NCBI RefSeq assembly: GCF_026914185.1
Contig: NC_070571.1
Coordinates: 1,798,001 to 1,862,000, forward strand
Reading direction: 5' to 3'
Source of the DNA: Puccinia triticina
Taxonomy: Eukaryota > Basidiomycota > Pucciniomycetes > Pucciniales > Pucciniaceae
Length of the DNA: 64,000 bases
In this document: piece by piece, positions 54,872-64,000 of the stretch
Layout: every line of letters begins with the position of its first letter
Position numbering within the stretch: position 1 is the first letter of the stretch
Program-made: the position numbers and the translations under genes
Notes under the pieces: model-generated
Told to the model about the DNA's origin: nothing
Database searches by the model: none
The model's input: the letters and a program-made list of their open reading frames with translations, nothing else

Positions 54872-57800
54872 TTAATCACTGAGATCATCAGGCTCATTTT
54901 CTCCGCGCCACTTCTGGAGTCCCTCATGTAATGCGTTCATCATGAGTGATTCAGGAATGTATTGTGGTTGCAAAGAAGATTCATGGCGGTGGATCTGACC
55001 CTCATGATGTGCAAAGGAATTCAGCAGATAACTGTTATAGTTTGTGTGTTGGATGTGATGACACACAGATGTTCCCTCCTGTCGCTTGTTGACTGGCACT
55101 GCGCCTTCAAACATATTGCAGCCTCCATCAAAGCAGTTATGCTGTACATTGAGACAACACTTGACCATCTGTTCGTAATTTTCAGGAATCAGCTTTCTCT
55201 TGAACTTCTTGATTATTTTCAGTGGATCCTCATGTGTTTTTTATATCAGAGGGACTTACAGGGACAGGTACAATGGTTGATGTGGAACTTTTGGCCAGCG
55301 TCCACATTTGTGTATGATGATTTATCTGCCCACGTGTGCATTCCACTCAACGCAAATAGAATTGATTCCCTGGAGTGACCTCCCAAACTGATTGAACACA
55401 CGCTATCACATGGCTATTTTGGGATCCTTGCTCCTATTAGCCACATAAAATGGATAGTGTTGTTATTACTGGTTATCAGTGGTAGTATTTTATGAGTGTT
55501 TTGCATCTTTGCTCACCAAATAAAACATTCCCTTGTAAATGGTTTCCTTTGAATTAAGTTTGATTGAAGAAATTTGCCTGATTCTACTGTTTGGGAAGTT
55601 TAACCTCAGTGCGGATGGGATTTGCTCTTCATCATATGGATTCACTTTGGGATTGTGTAAGTAGGGGTATGAAATCATGTGGTTCACTGATTTTGAGTTG
55701 TAACCAAAAGAGTGTTGAATATGTTCATTCTGTGCAAATATGTTTGTAATTTCTGATGATGCTTGGAAGTATTCTCCTGTTTGACGATCATAAATATAGG
55801 CACCAGAGAATAAGAGCCTCTCTACATGATAATTGCTGAATGTGAGAGCCAGATCATGACTGGGAGCTTGTCTGTTGGAATGAATAGACGCAGTGCGGAC
55901 TATGCCATTGTAACTCTCAAATTTCTCTGTGGCAAACAGAATTGGTGGTCCAAATTGCCTGATTGATTGAGGGAGGTGTAGTAGCATGTGAATCTTTGGT
56001 TTATTTGACCATCTGCCTGACATTTTAGATATGTGATACATAAACTGCCGAATAACAGCTGTCAGTTCTTGTAAATACTCTTCCATATCTTGGATGGTGG
56101 TCTGAAACACCATACTTGCTATGTAGCACATTGAGAACCATAGATCCTTCATGTCTTCTGTCATATATGGGAAAAAGACAAATGAGGCCACCTGCAATAT
56201 TATTCAAAAATCTTTCCCAATGAAGGATGCATGGTGAGCCATCATGTAAGTGGCCTGAAGAGGTGGGAAATTTAGTGCATCAGTATTGAATGATCGTAAT
56301 CTGGCTTCCACTTCTTTGAGGTGCCTCTTGCTTAGCCGATTTTTCATGAAGTCCGCCAAAAGGTATTTCACACAACCAAGTAGGACTACATGTAGTATTT
56401 CCACTGGTGTGTCATTACAACCATCAAAGGAGGCAAGTTCTAGGTATGAATTGAATATTCGTGGTCGTGCATTTGTTGCAAGTTCATTGATTCTAATCCT
56501 TTCATGTACCTTCTGTGTGTGCAATTCAATCAATCTATGGTTGATTTGGTCTTTCAACCCATACTGTGCAGTTTTGGTTAGGAATTCATTCTTGGTCTTC
56601 GTATAATATGTTTCCCAAAGATCATGAGATCAAGATCTAGTTTCATGCCACTGTCTGGAAACTGGTAATTCTGGGAGGCCAAAGAAAGATCGTAGAAATT
56701 CCAATGTGCACCTCTGGCTTTTGGATTGCACGCTCAGATGGCACATTCTGCAAGGATTATTTGCTTGCCCAGGATTGGGTTTTCTGGTAATTTCAGCTGC
56801 CATTGGTGAGTCCGCCAGGAATGCCAGAGGGACAATCATATACATCACCTCCTGTTTCATACCGGCATCATATGCAATGCCACCTGCATTTGCCAATGTG
56901 CTATGTGCATTTGGTATAATTTCAGATTCAGATGTCCTTCCTGAAAAGCCTTCAACATTTCAACATATATTGGACTTACTTTATTTCTGCTACAATTGGC
57001 TCCCCAATTTCCAAGGCTGATGCAACATTAGAGGTGGCAACAAAATGACAATTATACTCCATATTGGTCATTTCTGGAGGCAGGCCACCTAATGTGAAGT
57101 AGTATGAAACATGCTTGTTCCATCGTTTGGACTGGTTACCTGAGGTGTCATCCGAATATAGGGTGATGGGAACATGGCGGATGACCCTGTTGTCAGCCCT
57201 ATTTCTCCATTCATTGGGAACTGGGATTGGTTTGGAATAAGTTGGCATTCCAAGTTCTGTCATTAGATACAGATTCAAATGAGGTGATTAGTGAACATGA
57301 ACAACCATGTGAAGCATGATATGTGAAAGGCAGCTTACCCCATATCACATTGCCACACTTGGACATCAACAATTCTCCAGATCTATGAAAGATCTCCTGG
57401 TAAGTCTTGTTGAATAATCTGACAGGTATCTCCTGTAAATCTTGGTCATGATACCCGATGTCTGGCCGTATGTAGCAATGGAATTTTCCTTCTTCATCTG
57501 GATGAGTGAATTTGGGCCTAATACACTTTGCGTATAAATCATTTTCTACCTCAGTGACCTTCTGGTAGAAAAATATTGGCACCAAAATGTAACTATCTGG
57601 TGATCCAATCAATGTGATTGGCTCAAAAATATAGTAGTGTTGGTTTCCTACTGCAGCCATCTGCACACGGTGTTGTCGGGGGAGGTGTTCACGCCATTTT
57701 GCACTTTGGTACAATTCTCTGATGTTCTTACCATTGGTGTCATGTGGGTAGAATTGTAAATGTGGGTGTACTATTGGATTAGCCAATTCCTGGAAGATGA

Positions 57801-58759
57801 GACAAGGCAGGTCAGCACTAGGTCACTATTTCAGAACTCATCAACAGTCAACAGTCATAAATCAAAAGAGGCCCACGTGTCCAATAATATCCCTCAGACT
57901 CAGATAATAGCAGGTGTTATTGAACACTGACACATGCTGTTTTAATTGAACATCTAACGCTTTCCTAATCAATTCCCGGTTTCTCTTGATGCTATCCCAG
58001 TGTGGGAGTTCTATGCCACACACAGTCAATATGATACGTATCTGATTGTACATTGTCCGTGACAATCGATTATGAAGGTGCCCAAGCATGAGAGCAGAGA
58101 CTGCATACTGGTGAAAGGTATTGATACATATGGCCATGGCAAGCAAAAAATCAGCGGTATTGATATATATGGCCATGGCAAGCAAAAAATCAGCCATTAT
58201 CTATTGAAACTATTGATGATGATGAGACATAGCTGTGAAATAGACAGCTTACCTCCTTGGATCTGAAAGGGAACCAAGAGGAATTTTTACATGCTTCTGC
58301 AAATTGATGATCAGGGAGAGGTGCATCTTGACTAGGGAATAAAACCTCTTCATCCATCAATCCAGCCGCCAATGCATTGTGGACCCAGCGTTCCATTTCT
58401 TGGGGTCCACAAACAACTTCATGTCTTGCATCCGATCCAAAACCAAAAGCATCTGAATTATCCATATCCACCTCCACCCTTTGGGAATGGCCAGGTGGAG
58501 AGCCCTCAGGCAGAGGTGGAGGCAGAAACTCTGGACCAATGTCAACATGCAGCTTGGGGGGGTCCTGGGTCCAAGTGTGCGGTATTGATGAGGCAGGTTG
58601 TTGTGAACTTTGTGAAGAATGTGCCATCTGATTACGGAAAGCCTCATTGAACTTTCTTATATGTGTGGAGGCTTTAAGATGTAATGGAATATTTTCCTCC
58701 TTGGCCCATTTTGATTTACACATAATGCATCTGTATCTGTATGTACCATCAGGATACAT
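54872..58759 (-). CDS. DDE-type transposase-like protein (basidiomycete CACTA/Plavaka-like), multi-exon
   Basis: A large minus-strand gene in about eight exons. Exon 1 (58759-58253) begins with a C2H2 finger (C-I-M-C...H-L-K-A-S-T-H). Later exons cover roughly 58197-57862, 57786-57290, 57278-56985, 56896-56630, 56557-56213, 56197-55490 and 55168-54872; splice points are approximate. Diagnostic blocks: L-Y-S-D-D-T-S-G-N-Q-S-K-R-W-N-K-H, where the Asp pair may be catalytic; NPCRMCHL (zinc-binding CxxC); KPKIHMLLHLPQSIRQFGPP; ATEKFESYNG; SIHSNRQAPSHDLAL, in which the Glu of the triad is expected; and a Cys/His C-terminus (VQHNCFDGGC). I know this block order from multicopy basidiomycete transposon proteins, but superfamily assignment is tentative. 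It shares the right flank of the Gypsy insertion. No inactivating lesion is obvious in the long exons. Confidence 0.65.
58117..58194. repeat. 39-bp perfect-size tandem duplication within the transposase-like gene
   Basis: Two adjacent 39-bp units (GGTATTGATA-CATATGGCCATGG and one-base variant). The length is 13 codons, so it preserves the frame. In the coding direction it duplicates ADFLLAMAI-INT, or it lies in the adjacent intron if splicing differs. Confidence 0.8.
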
Positions 58760-59370
58760 GTGATGCTCAAAACCTGATCATAAACCAGAAAATATCAGCA
58801 AGCAAGTTCACCCAATTGGTGCAATCAGACCCAACCCTGCTTACCAGTGTGAATGTTTGGGGGGGCTGTGGGCCGACCCCAGGGAATTTGTGGTAGCATG
58901 GCAAAAACAGAACTAGGATATTCCCAAGCAAGCTTTACTTATATGCAAATTTGATAGCGGAAATGGGGCAAATGATATACGGTATTTCTTTGGGGAAATG
59001 GGAGGAATGAATGCCTTTATTTTGACTGTGTTTTTGAATGTGTTTTGTGTGCCTTTATTTTATGAAAGTGTGCTTTGAAAATTGTATTTTATCATTATCA
59101 TAATTCAGACAGAGCTTGCTTTTATAAGAAAGGGAAGCCCCTGGACTTCAGTTGATGCACGATCCACCCCTCTTAGCCGCGCAGTCCGCAGCGCAGCGCC
59201 GCCATGAAACCCCGACTCCATTGGACTCAAGGAGTCCAAACACTGCCACGTCACCAGGGGACCGACCCATCACCGCCACTTGAACTCAATCGGACTCCAC
59301 AACGCCCCTCGGACTCCACGGCACCGACACCATCCCAGACCCTCGGGCCTCGCCCACACTAGTCTTCCCG
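58760..59370. other. Intergenic, no gene supported
   Basis: 5' flank of the transposase-like gene followed by a GC-rich, pyrimidine-biased leader for the next plus-strand gene. No terminal inverted repeats of the transposase element could be identified here. Confidence 0.4.
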
Positions 59371-59926
59371 ATGGCGCAACCAATGGCGCAACAGATGGCG
59401 CAACCAAATCCGATGGCGCCACAACCAAACCCAATGGTGCAACCCAATCCGATGCCCCACCCGAACGGTTTGGCGCAACCGCTTTCGATGTCGCAGGCAA
59501 CCCCAGTGTCGCAGCCCCTTGGTGGGCAGCGATCCTGGGACGAGTTTCAAGGTAATTACGACCCTTTGGGCACCCATCAAGACTACAGCTTAACCCCCGG
59601 ACATGACCCACGCCTCATCCCCGGTAACAACCTCTCCGGACACCCAGGCCCCCCATTTGGAAGCAACCCCGCCTCCTCCGTCGGAAACAACTCCCTTGCC
59701 CTCAGAGGGCCCAATCATCCTCCTGGTGAGTATTGATCCACTCACTCACTCCTTCCCCCATCTCATCTCCAACCCCCTCCCCTTCAGCTGAAAGCCTGTC
59801 AGGTTCCAACCCCCCAGACGTGCACAACCGACCGAGCAAGGCAGGACCCCAACGCACGCCCACAGTGGCCCAAACTGGCGCGCCGGCGTCCCCTTACGCC
59901 ATGAATCCGTTACCACCCGAACCCCA

Positions 59927-62044
59927 TCAAGCGTGGTCGCCAAGCAGCGCCAACTCGAGGCAACTGAGTTGATCCTCGCAATCGAGTGCCGGACGGTCTG
60001 CGGCCCTTTCGCCCAAAGACCTTTCCTTCGGAATGTTAACATACGCCCGACAACCAAATACACGCAAACGAGCAAGGTTAAAACAATATCCGAACCAAAC
60101 TTCATGCGGAGATTTCCACTTTATTTTCTTGGTTGGCGTAATATTCTCGTAGAAAACGGCAGTCATAACGGCTTCCCCCCACAAGGTAACAGGTAGCGAA
60201 GCTTGCTTCAGGAGAGATCGCGCCTTCTCACTCGTCGTCCTATTACCCCTTTCAGCAATTGAGTTTTGCTGAGGTGTATAAGGTGCAGTGATATGATGAC
60301 GAATGCCTTGATCCTTAAGATAACTTTCAAACTCTGCGGAGCAAAATTTGCCACCACCATCGGTTACCAGGTTAAGAAGCTTCCTTGAGTGAAACGTTGT
60401 TACTTCATTGAAATATTCTTTGAACTTTTCGAAAGCTTGACTTTTTGATGATAAAATATATACATGTTTATACAAAGAGAAAGCGTCGGTAATTTTGAAG
60501 TAGTATGAACATTTCCCAACAGTGGCTGGCGTTATTTTGCCGCTGAGATCCATGTAAACATAGTCAAGGACACAAGTAGGCTTAGGTAGTTGACTAGTAA
60601 ATGGTTGACGGTGAGATTTTGAAATGCAACACAATTCACAATTTGAAGTTGAGTAGCTTAAGTCGAACATTTTAACTAATGCTTCTCGGCTAGGGTGCCC
60701 CGCTCGCCTGTGCGCAAGTTCAGAGTCAACATCCGCTGAGCTTAGTGAAGCGAATTTAGACGGACCTTGAGCTTGCGTAGCATTCGATAACAACTTGGAG
60801 GAACCCGGTGGTTGAACAACTCTGACCTGGCAGACAAAGATGTTGCTGCTGATATTTGCTTCGAAAAGGACGATATTCTTAACAATATCCTTAACAAAGT
60901 ATTGAGAACCATCCCGACGGAGCAAGTCACAGTTGGATGCTGACAAGCGCGCGAGACTCAAAAGCGCGTGAGTTAAATCAGGCACATGAAGAGCCTTAAC
61001 GACGAAAGATTTCCCGTTGTCACTCTTGATTTTGATGAGACCGCGTCCTTTAATAGGTAAAGATTGTCCGCTAGCAACGTTCACCGCAGAGTCGAATTTT
61101 TTGTACTCAGTGAAATTACGACGTTCAGGAAACATATGATCAGAGCAGCAGCTGTCTAGGAAGATCAGTGCGTTGTCGTGGATCACCGCCAAAGCTTGAG
61201 GAGTAGAAACGCAGACGTAGACCCCGCTAATATCTTCGGATGTCACGGCGTTAGCTTTCTTCTTTGAAGCAGTTTGACTTCGACGTTTTTTGTATGCTTC
61301 GGTTGCCTTATTCGGATGAAGTTGATAGCAATTTGACTTAGAATGCGGAGCATCCTCGTCGTGAACACCGTTTTCACAGGTTGCCACGACGGACTTGAGA
61401 GCATTTTCACTCTTTATGATAACCCCTTTGGAAGCAGATGAGGAGTTTTCAGCGTTCAAACTCAAAGATTTAGAGTTGAGGAATTGTTTGACAGTATCGA
61501 TGTCGATCGGACTCTTATTGAGAAGAAGATCTTTAGTTCCTTCCAGTTTGGAAGGCAAAAGGTTGACAAGGTATTCGGCTAATAGATGTTCATCAAGCGT
61601 TCGCTTTTCCATCTTGACGATTTGGATCCCTACCGACCGAACACGAGATAACCCTACATCTATATCCGTCAAAAATTGCTCAAGAGTCGAGTTGAATCTA
61701 ATTTTTAGAAAATCTTGGTAAACAACCGATTGATTTTGAGCTGACTTTGACTGAAAGTGATCAGTCAAAGCGGTCCAAATAAGATGAGGTTGTTTCTTAT
61801 TTTCTTCAGTGATGAACTTGGCGTAGTTTTCTACCCCTAAGTTGCGACCTAAGATTCCCGCCGCGACTCCTTTTTGAAGTTTAAGAGTTGCTTTGGCGAT
61901 CAGATCTCTTTCACCAGTGACCAAGTCAGATAACAAGTGCTCATCGACTCCCTTCTCAAGACAGAATGAGAACATGACATTTCGCCAGTTGTCAAAAGTA
62001 GTCCTGGTGAGAATCGGAAGACAATGGATAGCCTTATCGGTCAT
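59927..62044 (-). pseudogene. Copia Gag-protease-integrase fragment, 705 codons
   Basis: Begins MTDKAIHCLPILTRTTFDNWRN, a typical Copia Gag start. The Gag core runs through ~residue 200. A zinc knuckle of the C-x3-H...H-S-K-S-N-C type lies at ~222-240. The protease motif is D-S-C-C-S-D-H-M near residue 295; the family consensus has Gly as the third residue, so DSG has become DSC, a change expected to harm the protease. The pre-integrase finger is H-R-R-A-G-H...C-E-L-C (~448-475). Integrase residues are D in YMDLSGKI (~499), D in LVTDGGGKF (~562) and E in SIAERGN (~598). The last ~25 codons after NIPKERS read through flanking DNA. Apart from truncation the frame is open, suggesting a fairly recent loss of the 3' half. 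Confidence 0.9.
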
Positions 62045-62560
62045 TGCGTACGAAGACTTGGGTTCGAAGAGGTTGCAGATTTAAGCACAATCTGGGCTCA
62101 TAACCTAATGAACTCGGAGCTTTAAGGTGTAGTGATATAAGTAACTACACGAGTGTACGACTTAGTACCGCGAACGATCACTAACCTTTAAGGTGTAGTG
62201 ATATAAGTAACTACACGAGTGTACGACTTAGTACCGCGAACAATCACTAACCTGATCAGTTGTGATGAGAGTTAGCGAAGAGTTGTTTGATGAAACTAAA
62301 TGAGTTGATTGCTTTTGCACACCTTTAAGGTGTAGTGATATAAGTAACTACACAAGTGTACGACTTAGTACCGCGAACAATCACTAACCTGAACAACAAG
62401 ATAAGAGTTGGTTAAGATGGAAGGATACATGATAAGATAACCTTAATGAGTAACGAACCTGATCAGTTGTGATGAGAGTTAGCGAAGAGTTGTTTGATGA
62501 AACTAAATGAGTTGATTGAGAAAAGAACCGATACATGATAAGAACAATGCAGGTGCAACA
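59990..62560 (-). mobile_element. Truncated Ty1/Copia retrotransposon (5' part only)
   Basis: Gag, protease and integrase are present in Copia order, but RT and RNase H are missing. The pol frame passes into unrelated sequence at about 60013. No LTR pair and no target duplication was found. The 62045-62520 stretch upstream of Gag contains repeated units and may be the remnant of the leader or 5' LTR. It is inserted in antisense orientation into the surrounding plus-strand gene. Confidence 0.85.
62120..62520. repeat. Interleaved repeats upstream of the Copia Gag (66-bp x3, ~60-bp x2)
   Basis: Unit 1, starting CTTTAAGGTGTAGTGATATAA and ending ATCACTAACC, occurs at 62120, 62186 (tandem, period 66) and 62322. 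Unit 2, starting CTGATCAGTTGTGATGAG, occurs at 62252 and 62459. The pattern 1-1-2-1-2 suggests stepwise duplication. It could be part of the Copia leader/LTR or a local satellite. Confidence 0.8.
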
Positions 62561-63700
62561 AGATGCAGGTGGCCCTACAAGCCATTGAGGGCACCTTTTC
62601 CCTCAGTCCCGAGCTGATGGAACGGGCCCAGCCCCTATTTCAGGTGAGTGATCGACCTTCTTACTCGGGTCAGGTAGTCTGTTGAAGCCTTCCAGATTTG
62701 CAGATGACGCCAGAAGCCCGCAACATGGCCATACTCCTATTGGCCCTCCATAATGGCCTCAATCCGCGCTCGACATCCGTTGGCTCAATCACTATTCCGG
62801 ATGAAACCGCTTCCCCCTTCGAGTTCAGCAACCTCTTCAAGACCCATCTCCGCGAGACCGTCCGACGAGTGTTACTCCGTGAGGACCTTCGATCTTACGT
62901 CAGCCGCGCCGCAACTTGCTTGCGAGTCAATGAGACCCCGGTCTCTAAAGCCATTGTAAGTCTCTCTCTCAGTATATTGCAGTACATTTTCTCACCTATC
63001 TCTCAACAGGGTGCAATCAAGAGTGCGTCGGCAGAATTCCGCGCCGCGCACTTACCGCCTTTGGGTCACGATGGCCCCAAATTGAAAGCTCTTGTTACCG
63101 AGTACGTGAAGCAAGAAAAAACTGCCCTGGCTCTGCTCATCAAGGTTGGTCTCACGGGGGGGGGACCCCCTCCAAGGTACCCAACCTCTATTTGCTCATT
63201 GCGCACGTTTACTCGACTTTCCACCCCGATTTCAAAAAGGCGGACAACGAATTCATTCATAAGAAAGTTCCCGCCGGCGCCAAGATCCGCTTGTCCTACC
63301 TGCGCTTCATGGCCAACCGTAACCAAATCACCCAACGTCGACAATCGACCCGGAAGCAAATCTCCTTCTGGGACGATATCGACAAGGACCTAGTTAGAAT
63401 CAGGAAGAAGTCGCCCGCATACGGCGTGGCGTACTCTAAGCTCATCCTTGACCTCGACCAACAACTCTGGGACGGTAAGAAGACCGTCCGCAATGTCGAC
63501 GACAACCCGGCCAAGAACCAAGAGCCCCCTTCCGAAGAACAAATCATGGAGCGCGTGGCCTCCATTGCTGAAAATCCACCCCCCCCCGGAAGTTGTATTA
63601 CCTCCCAACTAAAACCCTATCCCTTTCTCTCTTTCCCCCTTCTCTCTATTTCCCCCTTTCTCTTTCCCCCTTCTGTCTCTCCTCTGTACGTACAATGATA

Positions 63701-64000
63701 TATTAGCCAAATGAGAAATACACGCAGCGATATCCCAAGCAATTGTGAGGGGCGGGCCCAAGGGCCCGCCCGATCCCGGAGCATTCTGTCCAATCAAGCC
63801 CGATCAGAGGTGCCCAATCAGAGGAGCCCGATCGGGGGGGCCGATCTGGGGAGCCCGACAGGACTCACACTTTGAATGGCCTTTGAAGAATCTTCCGAGT
63901 GCCTTCGAAGGCCAGTTCAAATGCATTCAAAGCCTCTTCGAAGTCGCCATTCGAAGGGGCTTCGAAGTAGCAATTCTTCGAAGTTTTTCCAAAGGCCTGC
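63701..64000. other. Right edge: GC-rich repeats and TTCGAAGG-type palindromic sequence
   Basis: 63745-63860 contains repeated GAGCCCGATC / GGGCCCGCCCGATC words. 63870-64000 is built of CTTCGAAG / TTTGAAGA words like those at 43.44-43.6 kb. The feature continues beyond the window. Confidence 0.6.

Larger units (their letters stand above)
59371..63700 (+). pseudogene. Multi-exon protein of unknown family, split by a Copia fragment
   Basis: Exon 1 (59371-59725) codes a Met/Pro/Gln repeat (QPNPM units). A GTGAGT...TTCAG intron leads to 59788 onward, and a coherent segment with QLEATELILAIECR ends about 59998-60013. A Copia fragment then fills the gap to about 62560. Sequence resumes with FSLSPELMERAQPLFQ (to 62643), then exons 62704-62955 (EARNMAILLLALHNGLNP) and 63010-63144 (HLPPLGHDGPKLKALVTEY). 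A final exon runs from 63177 (VPNLYLLIAHVYSTFHPDFKK, QISFWDDIDKDL). Between the last two lies a 32-nt GT...AG block, too short for an ordinary intron. A C run near 63588 may hide a frameshift near the C-terminus. No domain is recognised. The interruption makes a full product unlikely. Confidence 0.55.

Overview
The window looks like nuclear DNA of a basidiomycete, most probably a rust fungus (Pucciniales, Puccinia-like). The housekeeping genes have many short GT-AG introns (about 76-150 nt). They sit as small islands in a sea of transposons, and multicopy protein families of the kind expanded in rust genomes are present. The species assignment is inference. No rRNA gene, convincing functional tRNA gene or CRISPR array was seen.

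Host gene islands. (1) 19.7-24.4 kb: cytochrome c1 (CYT1, minus, 6 exons) diverges from an 8-exon aquaporin gene (plus). (2) 31.7-33.4 kb: LSM8 (minus, 5 coding exons) diverges from SNU13 (plus, 3 exons). Their start codons are about 460 bp apart, so one intergenic stretch separates two spliceosomal U4/U6 proteins. (3) 41.2-42.7 kb: a second 8-exon aquaporin, a paralogue of the first with the same exon pattern. Both aquaporins carry NPN and NTA in place of the two canonical NPA boxes. A small 3-exon gene of unknown function lies at 5.9-6.3 kb. Proteins of unknown multicopy families lie at 1.35-2.5, 44.0-44.8 and 59.4-63.7 kb, and a truncated relative of the first lies at 18.86-19.36 kb.

Mobile DNA. 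0-1.2 kb: hAT transposase gene running off the left edge, frameshifted. 25-30.5 kb: decayed DIRS-like tyrosine-recombinase retrotransposon (Gag, RT-RNase H, recombinase) between the two aquaporins. 45.24-54.76 kb: a very young, complete Ty3/Gypsy chromovirus-type element with 970-bp LTRs, a perfect TATGT target duplication, a 2259-codon Gag-Pol frame, and a second long frame overlapping its first 1.2 kb. 54.9-58.8 kb: a DDE-type transposase-like gene next to it. 59.9-62.5 kb: a truncated Ty1/Copia element inside a host-type gene. In between are many non-coding foldback (long inverted repeat) elements and MITEs, at about 3.4, 3.6-4.8, 5.3, 6.9-8.8, 12.5, 12.9-13.5, 16.2-16.7 and 35.0-36.7 kb. 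Several are made of short palindromic units in tandem and at least two have clear target duplications.

The most unusual observation is the 5' part of the Gypsy element. A 168-codon upstream ORF can be joined in frame to the overprinted 401-codon ORF by a 90-nt GT-AG intron that contains the Gag-Pol start codon. Splicing could therefore switch between two products.
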